Below, in pieces: positions 9,234-17,332 of a stretch of 53,057 nt of DNA (positions are counted from its first letter, which is position 1; every line of letters begins with the position of its first letter). Made by a program: the position numbers and the translations under genes. The notes under the pieces were generated by a model. That model was not told the origin of the DNA, searched no databases, and saw nothing but the letters and a program-made list of their open reading frames with translations. The DNA lies in the NCBI RefSeq assembly GCF_012912105.1, contig NZ_QMEA01000030.1, positions 1 through 53,057 on the forward strand. Reading direction: 5' to 3'. This DNA comes from Brasilonema sp. UFV-L1 (GTDB taxonomy: Bacteria; Cyanobacteriota; Cyanobacteriia; Cyanobacteriales; Nostocaceae).

Positions 9234-11294
9234 ATGTCCGTGGCTACACACACTTGTCGAAATCTTTTCCGAAGGATTGGTTTAAGCGTCATCGCTTCTC
9301 AGATTGCAGTGACATTGCTATACGGTTCCGAAATCTTGCTTTTTAGCAGCACTTCTTGCACAGCGCAAACGTCCGCTGATACGAAAATAGCACCACTGAT
9401 TGAGAAGTTAAAATTAGAAGGCGAAAAAAATAAGCAGATTCGCCGGGGCGCGGCTGATGCTATCACAAAAATAGGTTTACCAGCTATTCGTCCCCTCGTT
9501 CCCATGTTACGGGGTAACAGAAATGGACGAGTTCGCTGGTATATTGGTGAGAGTCTGGAGAATATAGCTGGTGAACTTCAGGACAAGGCAAAAATATTAT
9601 CGGACTCACAGTTGCAACAAGCAATATCAGACTTGGAGGAAGCATTACGGGCTTTAGAATATAACAAAACCAAATTTCCTCATGATTCTTTCATAGACAA
9701 AAACATAGCACGTGTTCGTCGTCCTCTCAGTGCTTTGAAAGCTGAAAAAGAAATCCGTTCAATCTCACTGAGAAAAACATTTGAGTCAATTTTCAAAAAT
9801 CAATGGCTATTAGGAACGGCGATTTACCTTGTCTTCTTTCCTTCTTTGTGGTTCCTCATTATCCGATTCCGTCCCCTATGGCTGCTACGAATTAACGATT
9901 TTCTCAAACCTTACGAATTTAAACTACCGGAAACATGGGGTGGTGCGCCTGTGCGAATTCGTGACTTACTGTTTTTCAGTCTTTTTAGTCACCGCCACAA
10001 AGTTCTAGATGCATGGGTAACTAAATATCTCACAACAGCTTATCAGCAGTTTCAGCAGAAAAATACAGTAGGCGAACGCGCTATCCACATTCCTGTTCTT
10101 GCGATTTTGAATGAGAAAAAAATAAATTTCCTCACCGGGAATTCTTTACAGTCAACTTTCAACAAAAATCGCGGTTGTTTACTCATCTGCGGTGAAGGGG
10201 GAACCGGAAAAACCAGCTTAGCTTGTCAGATAGCCAAGTGGGGAATCGAGGGAAGCCTTTGTGAACACAAGATGCTACCAGTTTTAATAGAGGAAGAACT
10301 GAACTTCAAACTTGAGACAGGGAAACAACCTTTACTGGAAGCAATTAGTGGGCAACTCCAAGACTTAATTGATGAAGCTACACCCATTTCTGAAGAATTG
10401 CTCAAACACCTTCTACAACAGCGTCGCATTTTGGTGATTATAGATCATTTCTCAGAAATGAGTGAGGCGACGCAACAGGAGATTAAGCCTCAGTCTCCAG
10501 ATTTTCTAGTCAATAGTCTGGTGATAACCTCACGCCGCCGGGAAGATATCAAAGTCACCCATAGTATCCTCAAGCCATGCGGTATTGAGAGTTCTGGGCT
10601 AGTCAAGTTTATGGAAGACTACCTAGAAAAGCGAGAAAAACGTATTTTCTTCACTAATCCAGAACTTCTTGATGGCTGTAGCCACCTTTCGCGTCTGGTT
10701 GATAAGCGAGAAATCACCCTTCTACTGGCAAAATTATATGCTGAACAGATGATAGTCGCCTATGAAGATGGAAAACGCGATACTTTGCCTGAATCTATTC
10801 CCAATTTGATACTCGACTACATCAATAGGCTAAACGCCAGTGTGACAGAGGAGCAATTTGATGACGCCACCGTCCAACAAGATACCAAAATCCTTGGTTG
10901 GGAATCCCTTAAAGCAACCTATCGACCCGCAGATGTCAAAATTAAAGATGTGATGCAAAAATTGGGAGGTGACAATGCTAAAACTCGTCTTAAATATTTA
11001 GAAGAACGCCTGCATCTTATCCGCACTATCCCTCCAGCTAAAACTGAAATCCGCTTTTCCCTCGATCCCTTAGCTGAATATCTTGCTGCATTCCGCTTGT
11101 TAGATATTTATGGTACAGACGAAAATCATTGGATTAATTTCCTGACAGACGTAGAAGATAAAACCAAGAATAGACAGGAAATTAAAGGCTTTTTGATAGC
11201 AGTACGAGATTGCCACCAAGCTAAGATAAATCATACCCACATATCAAACTTCGTAGCAGACGAACTCAGTAGAATAATCCAACTTGTACCGTAA
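9234..11294 (+). CDS. Membrane-anchored NACHT/STAND-type NTPase with extracytoplasmic HEAT-like region
   Basis: A 686-residue protein. It starts with a signal peptide or first membrane helix (GLSVIASQIAVTLLY), then HEAT-like helices (about 50-115: AADAITKIGLPAIRPLVPML), a membrane helix at 191-212 (LLGTAIYLVFFPSLWFLIIR), and a cytoplasmic NTPase. Walker A is G320-EGGTGKTS, Walker B is RILVIIDHFSEM with D404, a sensor-like LVITSRR follows, and the C-terminal DPLAEYLAAF is typical of NACHT proteins. STAND NTPases are signalling switches in regulation and antiviral defence. The inferred topology puts the HEAT part outside and the switch inside. It begins 89 bases after the Hpt gene on the same strand. 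Confidence 0.75.
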   Translation: MSVATHTCRNLFRRIGLSVIASQIAVTLLYGSEILLFSSTSCTAQTSADTKIAPLIEKLKLEGEKNKQIRRGAADAITKIGLPAIRPLVPMLRGNRNGRVRWYIGESLENIAGELQDKAKILSDSQLQQAISDLEEALRALEYNKTKFPHDSFIDKNIARVRRPLSALKAEKEIRSISLRKTFESIFKNQWLLGTAIYLVFFPSLWFLIIRFRPLWLLRINDFLKPYEFKLPETWGGAPVRIRDLLFFSLFSHRHKVLDAWVTKYLTTAYQQFQQKNTVGERAIHIPVLAILNEKKINFLTGNSLQSTFNKNRGCLLICGEGGTGKTSLACQIAKWGIEGSLCEHKMLPVLIEEELNFKLETGKQPLLEAISGQLQDLIDEATPISEELLKHLLQQRRILVIIDHFSEMSEATQQEIKPQSPDFLVNSLVITSRRREDIKVTHSILKPCGIESSGLVKFMEDYLEKREKRIFFTNPELLDGCSHLSRLVDKREITLLLAKLYAEQMIVAYEDGKRDTLPESIPNLILDYINRLNASVTEEQFDDATVQQDTKILGWESLKATYRPADVKIKDVMQKLGGDNAKTRLKYLEERLHLIRTIPPAKTEIRFSLDPLAEYLAAFRLLDIYGTDENHWINFLTDVEDKTKNRQEIKGFLIAVRDCHQAKINHTHISNFVADELSRIIQLVP

Positions 11295-11355
11295 ATAGTA
11301 AATAAATTAAGCTTCCTCACTCATCTTCTGCGCCTTTGCGCCTTGGCGTAATCTC

Positions 11356-12207
11356 TTAAACAGGACGACAACTAGATAACATTGCGTGCATCTTAACTAC
11401 TGCACCAATCACAACAATTGCTGGCGCTTCAAACCCAGTTGCTTCGACTTGCTCTACAATTGTTCCTAGCTGACCAATCAATTCTTCCTGCTCTGGTCGT
11501 GTACCCCAACGTACCAAAGCAATAGGTGTTTCTAAACTCAACCCGGCTTCAGTTAACTGCTCCACAATATGAGATAGATTGTGAATACCCATGTATACCA
11601 CTATTGTTTCTGAACCGTGGGCGATCGCATTCCAATTCACTGCCGGACGATACTTACCAGCAGACTCATGTCCAGTCACAAAAGTGACAGATGAACTATA
11701 AAACCGATGCGTCAAAGGTATACCTGCATAAGCTGGAGCAGCTATTCCCGATGTTACACCAGGCACAACTTCCACAGGAATACCAGCTTCTACCAATTCT
11801 TCCATCTCTTCGCCACCGCGACCAAATATAAACGGATCGCCCCCCTTGAGTCGCACAACGATCGCATTCTCCTGCGCCTTAGCAATCAGCAAGTGTGTTG
11901 TTTCTTCCTGTATAATAGAGTGACGTCCTCGCCGCTTACCAGCATTAATCTTCTCGGCTTCAGGATTTATCATTGCCAAAATTGCTGGACTGACCAAGGC
12001 ATCATAGATGACCACATCTGCACACTCTAATAATCCCTTACCCTTGAGAGTCATTAACCCCGGATCTCCCGGTCCTGCGCCTACGAGGTAGACCTTACCC
12101 AAATTCCTCTTGCTCTCTTCGTTTTCTTCCTTCGCACCCTTTGTGTCTATGTCCTGCGGACACGCTAGCCCCGAAAGGGGCGCTTCGCAAACGCTAACGC
12201 GGTTCAT
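11356..12207 (-). CDS. cobA: Uroporphyrinogen-III C-methyltransferase
   Basis: Methylates uroporphyrinogen III at C2 and C7 with SAM to give precorrin-2, the entry to siroheme and cobalamin. Family motifs are clear: [31 protein letters not shown], and [20 protein letters not shown]. The start codon overlaps the stop of the upstream chelatase gene as ATGA, so translation is probably coupled. This adds about 35 residues before the enzyme core that are low in conservation-like features; the first 20 or so are encoded by a GC-rich dispersed repeat (12132-12202). An ATG 18 bases further upstream is in frame but lies inside the chelatase gene. Confidence 0.92.
   Translation of the reverse strand: MNRVSVCEAPLSGLACPQDIDTKGAKEENEESKRNLGKVYLVGAGPGDPGLMTLKGKGLLECADVVIYDALVSPAILAMINPEAEKINAGKRRGRHSIIQEETTHLLIAKAQENAIVVRLKGGDPFIFGRGGEEMEELVEAGIPVEVVPGVTSGIAAPAYAGIPLTHRFYSSSVTFVTGHESAGKYRPAVNWNAIAHGSETIVVYMGIHNLSHIVEQLTEAGLSLETPIALVRWGTRPEQEELIGQLGTIVEQVEATGFEAPAIVVIGAVVKMHAMLSSCRPV
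12132..12202. repeat. Dispersed GC-rich repeat in the 5' end of cobA
   Basis: This segment contains TCTATGTCCTGCGGACACGC and the palindrome GCCCCGAAAGGGGC. The inverse of the first motif recurs at about 22953-22973 in a non-coding repeat, and a variant (CCTGCGGGCACGCTGCGC) lies near 42477, also in a repeat. So the sequence belongs to a mobile or amplified family rather than to the gene. Confidence 0.65.
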
Positions 12208-12968
12208 TGTTCTAACAAATCCCAAATTAATTCTACTAATTCTGCACTTGCTCCTAAAGGCTCCGCAAGTTGGAAATTTACTTTAGGAAAATGTAATTTT
12301 AACTCTTGTTGTCTTCGAGCAACAGCATCCGTTATTCCACCTGAAAACAGAAAGTATGGTATTGTCAGTAAATTTTTATAGCCAGCAGTTACTAAATGTT
12401 GCACCTGCGCTTCTAAACTGGGAGATACACTCAAGTATGCAGCCACTGCTCCTATTCTCGCCGCCATTGCTTCCACTGGGGCGATCGCTTGAGGGCGACG
12501 ACTACCATGAGCTAAAAGAATTTTTGCTTCTGCTTTTGTAGCTATCAATTGCTTCGCCAGCAAGCGTTCTAAAGCAGGGTGACAACCTAAGTATGGTTGC
12601 AAAAATATCTTGATATCTTGACTAAGAGCTTGGTCTGCCAGTGCGACTTGCTCTGGAATATCTTCCATCACATGAACTCCACTGAGCAGGAATAGTGGTA
12701 TAATTTTAATGCTATGACATCCAGAATTTAAAGCATTCTTAGCAAATTTTATGATTTGCTGATGTAAAGGTTGAGGATTAAGTTCCAAGTACGCAGTACC
12801 GATCAAGGTTTCACATTTTCGTTGAGAAGTTATACGCCCAGTTGCAACAGCAGATAAATCTTTTCGTATCTTCTGACATAACAGTCCTACCAGATGTTGC
12901 ATAGCAATTTCTGGACGCGGATCACGACTTCCGTGGGATACCAGCAGATATGCAGATGTCATTGGCAA
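12204..12968 (-). CDS. Two-domain CbiX/SirB-type sirohydrochlorin chelatase
   Basis: Inserts Fe (or Co) into sirohydrochlorin. The 254-residue protein has two CbiX domains, each opening with the same strand and metal-binding His motif: LLVSHGSRDPRP at the N-terminus and ILLAHGSRRPQA near residue 150. The first domain also shows IIPLFLLSGVHVMEDIP and the second TIPYFLFSGGITDAV, the matching segments of each half. Its stop overlaps the cobA start by four bases, so methyltransferase and chelatase are made together; with an oxidase step this yields siroheme for nitrite and sulfite reductases. A GTG or ATG further upstream was not needed. Confidence 0.9.
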   Translation of the reverse strand: MPMTSAYLLVSHGSRDPRPEIAMQHLVGLLCQKIRKDLSAVATGRITSQRKCETLIGTAYLELNPQPLHQQIIKFAKNALNSGCHSIKIIPLFLLSGVHVMEDIPEQVALADQALSQDIKIFLQPYLGCHPALERLLAKQLIATKAEAKILLAHGSRRPQAIAPVEAMAARIGAVAAYLSVSPSLEAQVQHLVTAGYKNLLTIPYFLFSGGITDAVARRQQELKLHFPKVNFQLAEPLGASAELVELIWDLLEQ

Positions 12969-13036
12969 GGATGTTACTCAAATGTTTTGTTTCATTATTA
13001 CATATAACTATTAATTGGATTATATAGATAGTTATG

Positions 13037-13061
13037 AGCCAGGAACTGTCAATTCCTGGCT
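13037..13061 (-). terminator. Hairpin downstream of the manganese catalase gene
   Basis: AGCCAGGAA and TTCCTGGCT form a perfect nine-base stem with a seven-base loop, 51 bases after the catalase stop codon on its strand. The U-run is missing, so termination is likely but not certain. Confidence 0.45.
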
Positions 13062-13111
13062 GTTGTAGAGCTTAATTGAGAATAATGTCAAATTGCGGCT
13101 GATTTCTCAAC

Positions 13112-13795
13112 CTACTTTTCTGCAACGGGATCAGCAACGTAACGGAAAGTGGGTTCTGAATTCCAGGGACCACGCTCATCCTTACCATTAGTAGACAAGT
13201 TGTAGTAAATGTCTACAGTGTTATCGGGTTGGATATTACCAAAGAATGGCTCAGTTAACTTACCCAAAGAATCTAAAGCTTTCATAAACATTTGGGTATG
13301 AGAGACTTCCCGCGTCAGAAGATGAACAAGTGCCTGTTTGGTTCCATCATCAGGAGCTAGCTTAATCAAAGCTTCGTAAGTTTGACGTGCCCCAGCTTCA
13401 GCAGCAATGTCAGCACGCAAATCACGCACTACGTCACCACCTTCATTAATATAAGCTGCTGACCAAGCTTGACCTTGACTATCTAGTAAGTGAGGTCCCA
13501 CACCCCGCACAGCAAACAAGGTACTTTTGTAAGCTTCGGTTTGGTCAGCATTTTTGGTGTGACTTTCGATCAGTCTACCCACCATTTCTAGATGGCTAAA
13601 CTCTTCGAGAGCAATATCTTGCAACATATCCCGAATTCCAGGATTTTCGCAGTGTAAAGATTGCGTCCAGTACTGCAAAGCTGCTGTTAATTCACCTGTT
13701 GCACCACCAAATTGCTCTAGAAGTAGTTGAGCAAAACGTGGATTTGGATCAGCAATTTTAACAGGTTGAATTGTTTCTTTCTTATGAAAAAACAC
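13112..13795 (-). CDS. Manganese catalase family protein
   Basis: A ferritin-like four-helix protein of the manganese catalase family, which disproportionates hydrogen peroxide at a dimanganese site. Metal-ligand candidates are all present in the expected order: E35 (GATGELTAAL), E65 and H68 (LEEFSHLEM), E133 (AEAGARQTYE) and H166 (REVSHTQMF). The start is a GTG preceded by AAGGAG. At 227 residues it is shorter than classical enzymes of about 270-300, with a reduced C-terminal tail, as in many cyanobacterial homologues. It stands alone and is likely a stress protein. Confidence 0.88.
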   Translation of the reverse strand: MFFHKKETIQPVKIADPNPRFAQLLLEQFGGATGELTAALQYWTQSLHCENPGIRDMLQDIALEEFSHLEMVGRLIESHTKNADQTEAYKSTLFAVRGVGPHLLDSQGQAWSAAYINEGGDVVRDLRADIAAEAGARQTYEALIKLAPDDGTKQALVHLLTREVSHTQMFMKALDSLGKLTEPFFGNIQPDNTVDIYYNLSTNGKDERGPWNSEPTFRYVADPVAEK

Positions 13796-13984
13796 AATCC
13801 TTCTCCTTCTTTAATAAGTTTGTGTTCCAGTTTATTAAGAGTTCGTGAATAAAACTCTTGAAATCCGGAAATATTGTCCACCTATTAAAAAATGTTAATT
13901 GTAACAGCTTGCTGAAACCTTCATCCTGGGAAAGAGTTGCTCTGTGAGTAGCTCTATCCAAAGTTGTTATTATTTTTGGGTAAG

Positions 13985-14374
13985 CTATTGCTTTTGGGCA
14001 CTGTATGTGTAGAAATTGTCAAATGCTCCTACCGTTTCAAATTGATAAGAAGGTATCAAATCATTAAGTTTTAAATCTGTACGGTAAATACTAAAAATAA
14101 TAAAATCTTGTTTTTCTGTACTCAAGGAGATTATTTCCTTCATACGCGGATTCGCTGCTTCTAGTAGTTTATCGCAGTTCCAGTTTAGTAAATTTTCAAA
14201 TAAATTTGGACTTTTCTTGCAGACATTGCTCTGCAAGTACTCGGTCAGCCTTTGTGCTGCATACTCTTCATATTTCGTTTGATTGGGATTTGTGTTCGCC
14301 ATCGTCACACCCAAGATTGTTACTCCAACGACTCCTAGGCATGTCATGATAGTAAAAGCTTTCATTTGTTTCAA
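13985..14374 (-). CDS. DUF4359 family exported protein
   Basis: A 129-residue protein with an N-terminal hydrophobic segment (TIMTCLGVVGVTILGVTMA) serving as a signal peptide or anchor. The mature part matches my recollection of DUF4359: TNPNQTKYEEYAAQRLTEYL, then two cysteines (NVCKKSPNLF and NWNCDKLL) that could form a disulfide outside the membrane, then a short beta-rich domain ending near FDNFYTYSAQKQ. No function is known. The family is common in cyanobacteria and is usually found alone, as here. Confidence 0.75.
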   Translation of the reverse strand: MKQMKAFTIMTCLGVVGVTILGVTMANTNPNQTKYEEYAAQRLTEYLQSNVCKKSPNLFENLLNWNCDKLLEAANPRMKEIISLSTEKQDFIIFSIYRTDLKLNDLIPSYQFETVGAFDNFYTYSAQKQ

Positions 14375-14480
14375 TTGCTATTTGCCGTATATATTAGACT
14401 CTAGATGAACTAAGTCCGTTCCTCTTAAACATTTATAACTGTTAATTGATTTATTCGTTATAATCTTTAAAAGAAAAATC

Positions 14481-14572
14481 CCCTACGCTATCACCTAGGG
14501 GATGACACGACAGGTGCCGTGCAGTACAAGACCCAATAGCTAATTGATAAGAGGAGGTTTGGGTCTTGTGCT
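14481..14572 (-). ncRNA. Candidate small structured RNA
   Basis: On the minus strand three stems occur in a row: CAGCACAAGACCCAA pairing with TTGGGTCTTGTACTG (15 bp, one G-U, loop about 20), then CACGGCACCTGTCGTG folding on itself, then ATCCCCTA...TAGGGGAT followed by TTTTTCTTTT, a good intrinsic terminator. No protein gene ends close upstream, since the ABC1 kinase gene already has its own terminator. It matches no named RNA that I recognise. Confidence 0.4.
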
Positions 14573-14698
14573 GTGTTATTTCTTGTGCAAGAACGTATTA
14601 ACACCAACGATACTGCTCACAAAATTAGTGCAGTTGCCAAAATGCCGATTTAGTCATTAGTTTTGACATGTATTCAAGCGGTCACGCATTTGTCCCCT

Positions 14699-14774
14699 AA
14701 AAAATTGGCAGCCTTTGTTTGATTGATCGGTGGGACAAGACGGGTACTCGTAGTAGTAAGGCTGCCAATTTTTT
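14699..14774 (-). terminator. 17-bp-stem terminator after the ABC1 kinase gene
   Basis: AAAAAATTGGCAGCCTT and AAGGCTGCCAATTTTTT are perfect inverted copies around a 42-base loop. On the minus strand it sits 50 bases after the kinase stop codon and ends in a T-run; it would also work on the plus strand. The loop is longer than in a usual terminator, so a tiny inverted-repeat element is an alternative. Confidence 0.6.
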
Positions 14775-14824
14775 TTCGTGTAAGACCTCGTCATTTGGCT
14801 AAATCTGAATCAAAGAAACCGAAG

Positions 14825-16906
14825 CTACACTTTTGCAGCAGGTAAAGATAACCTTCTGGATTGACCTAAATTACTATCTTCAACACTATTGACTTCTGTT
14901 GATACTAGTAGTTGGCGAATTAACCTTGCGACAGCTTTCTGCGCCAACTGGTTAGCAACTTGTTGACCCAAACGCTGTACTCCTGGATTGAATAATAACT
15001 GAGCAATTTGAGGTGCAAGTTGTGCAGGATCGAAACCACGAGTTTGTTGGAGAATGTTCAGAATACGTTGGATATGATCCAAGGTTTGTTGTTGTTCGAT
15101 AGTCGCAGAAGGAGTCTCATTGACTGCTGTTATCCCAACTCTTTCGCGCAGTAAATAAGTAAAGTTATGCAAAACATTTTTTGTTAAAGCATCAAATCCT
15201 TTAACAATTTCATCTACCAATTTGTCGCGAATAAAAGCGCCGCGTTCGGAAGACAAAAAGTCTACTGTCTGATTTGCGACTAAGTTAAAGTCATAATCTT
15301 GACTATTACGAGCATTACGTAACAAATTTTCTAAACGATTCCAGCGAAATCTATTTTCTTTAAACAGCAAGTCTTGTAAGGATGCTCTTAACTCTGGTGC
15401 TGGGTCGGTTAATAGGCGTTTAGCAACATAAGGATAAGCTTCACTGAGAACTTTGAAATTCGGATCAATATAAATCGCAATTCCTTCTAAAGTCACCAAA
15501 GAACGAATAATCAGAGCATAGTATGGTGGTACGCGGAAGGGATATTCATACATTAAAGCTGAGAGGTCATCAGTGATGCTTTTAATGTTCAACTCAGCAA
15601 CACTAGCTCCTTGAGCATCAGCAAATACGTTAGCAAAAGCTGGAATAATTGGTGTTAAATCTGTTTCTGGAGATAAGAAATCTAACTTGACGTAGTCTTT
15701 TGCCAAGCCGTCAAAATCGCGGTTGACAACGTGAACAATTGCTTCAATCAAACCATAACGCTGCTGTGGCTGAATCTCGCTCATCATCCCAAAATCGAGA
15801 TAAGCTAATTGACCATCAAATGTTGCGAGTAAATTACCAGGATGAGGATCTGCGTGGAAAAATCCATGTTCCAGTAATTGGCGTAGCGAACACTGTACAC
15901 CGACTTCAATCAAATAACGAGCATTTATGCCTAAGTCGCGAAGTTCTTCTGTCTGGGTTAACTTAACGCCATTAATCCACTCCATTGTTAAGACGCGACG
16001 ATTGGTGTATTCCCAGTAGATTTTTGGCACGTAAACATCTTTCATGTGACCATAAAGCTGATAGAAGCGCTCAGCGTTTTGTCCCTCATGAATGTAATCC
16101 ATCTCTTCAAAGATGCGATCGCCTAATTCATCTAGGATACCAACAAGATCACTCCGCACCCGTTTAAATTGTTTCTTCGCCCACGCAGCTAGTTTGCGTA
16201 GAATATACAAATCAATCGTAATCCGCTCTCTCAAGTCTGGACGTTGGACTTTAACAGCAACTTCTTCACCAGAACTCAGCTTTCCTTTATAAACTTGACC
16301 CAAGGAAGCTGCAGCAATTGGTTCAGTGGAGAGTTCAACGTAAATCTCCTGCGGAGGTAACCCTAACTCTTCCTTAATGAACTGATAAGCAATTTCGTTC
16401 GGAAAAGCTGGTAACTTGTCTTGCAGTTGAGTCAGTTCCTCCAGGTAAATAGGAGGAACAAGATCTGGTCGAGTGGACAAAGCTTGTCCAATTTTGATGT
16501 AAGCTGGTCCCAGTCTAGTTAACAGTTCTCGTAGTTGAACTGCTCGCTTTAAGTCATTTTTGACGACAACTCCCCGCTTACTATCCCACCATAACCCCAG
16601 TGCAAAAGTCATGGTTGGTATCAAAACTGTGATAATACGCCGCAAAACTTCCAGGGGTCTTTTTTGGTAATGCGCCTCTATCTCTTGGGGATTGTAATCT
16701 ATGGCTACAGACTCAGTTTTTGTAGTAACCAGCACCTTACTTTCTTGCGTTTCCTCTGAGTCTGGTAAGCTACTAACAACTTGAACAAGCGCACGATTTT
16801 CTGGTACTCGCTCAGTCTTGGAAAGTTCGTGTGAATTGGCAAACTCACTTACATGAGTGTCTTGCTTCATTGGTTGGGAAGTTGGGGGAACTGTCTTAGC
16901 ATTCAT
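14825..16906 (-). CDS. ABC1/AarF/UbiB family atypical kinase
   Basis: A 693-residue ABC1 kinase; this family of atypical kinases or ATPases controls quinone and other prenyl-lipid metabolism in bacteria, mitochondria and plastids. Hallmarks are intact: KIGQ at 138-141 (YIKIGQALSTRPDLVPP), the Ala-rich nucleotide loop AAASLGQV (198-205), the ion-pair Lys in AVKVQRP, EEMDYIHEGQNAERF, the catalytic HADPHPGN (351-358) and DFG at 371-373. The first 70 residues look disordered. The tail (about 560-690) is helical, without a clear membrane pair. It is a single-gene unit, reading away from recN. Confidence 0.9.
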   Translation of the reverse strand: MNAKTVPPTSQPMKQDTHVSEFANSHELSKTERVPENRALVQVVSSLPDSEETQESKVLVTTKTESVAIDYNPQEIEAHYQKRPLEVLRRIITVLIPTMTFALGLWWDSKRGVVVKNDLKRAVQLRELLTRLGPAYIKIGQALSTRPDLVPPIYLEELTQLQDKLPAFPNEIAYQFIKEELGLPPQEIYVELSTEPIAAASLGQVYKGKLSSGEEVAVKVQRPDLRERITIDLYILRKLAAWAKKQFKRVRSDLVGILDELGDRIFEEMDYIHEGQNAERFYQLYGHMKDVYVPKIYWEYTNRRVLTMEWINGVKLTQTEELRDLGINARYLIEVGVQCSLRQLLEHGFFHADPHPGNLLATFDGQLAYLDFGMMSEIQPQQRYGLIEAIVHVVNRDFDGLAKDYVKLDFLSPETDLTPIIPAFANVFADAQGASVAELNIKSITDDLSALMYEYPFRVPPYYALIIRSLVTLEGIAIYIDPNFKVLSEAYPYVAKRLLTDPAPELRASLQDLLFKENRFRWNRLENLLRNARNSQDYDFNLVANQTVDFLSSERGAFIRDKLVDEIVKGFDALTKNVLHNFTYLLRERVGITAVNETPSATIEQQQTLDHIQRILNILQQTRGFDPAQLAPQIAQLLFNPGVQRLGQQVANQLAQKAVARLIRQLLVSTEVNSVEDSNLGQSRRLSLPAAKV

Positions 16907-17332
16907 CTAGCTTTACCACAGCTTCAGAGTTTGTCTGTTAAATATTGTAACAATTTGTGTTCTTAATATGTAAATTTTATTAAGAGATTTAGAGACGGAG
17001 ATTCTATACTGTAAAGTGCTTGCTCTGAATCCTCTTTTTGTGAGCGCAGCATGCACGTGGGGCATACTTTGAATTTTGAGAGAAGTCACCACCCGAGGCT
17101 TCCAAAGGCTGGTAAACTTCGATGATGCATGAATTTGTTAGCGCAGCGAAGGCAGGCAGCGCAGCAAGAAGCAGCACAATTTACATTCAAGTCGAACTAA
17201 ACTAAATTTGGTACACTTCAAAAAGTCGTACTCATCCTATAGTATGAGCTATTACTATTTGTTTAAAGTTCATTTCTAGTGTCTCACAACTAAAAAGAAT
17301 CCGGCGTCTATCCTCACGGAGAATTGAACTGA
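16907..17332. other. Divergent promoter region, ABC1 kinase and recN
   Basis: This gap separates two outward-reading genes and must carry both promoters. I see no gene. The middle holds GC-rich repeat-like sequence (TTAGCGCAGCGAAGGCAGGC and CAGCGCAGCAAGAAGC, about 17137-17175) of the kind scattered elsewhere in the window. Confidence 0.5.

Larger units (their letters stand above)
14375..14824. other. Intergenic region with four strong hairpins
   Basis: No protein gene is supported. Reading on the minus strand, a 17-bp stem terminator (14699-14774) is followed by a 15-bp stem, a short stem and a CCCCTA/TAGGGG stem with a T-run. The last three could form one small structured RNA (listed separately). 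Confidence 0.6.
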
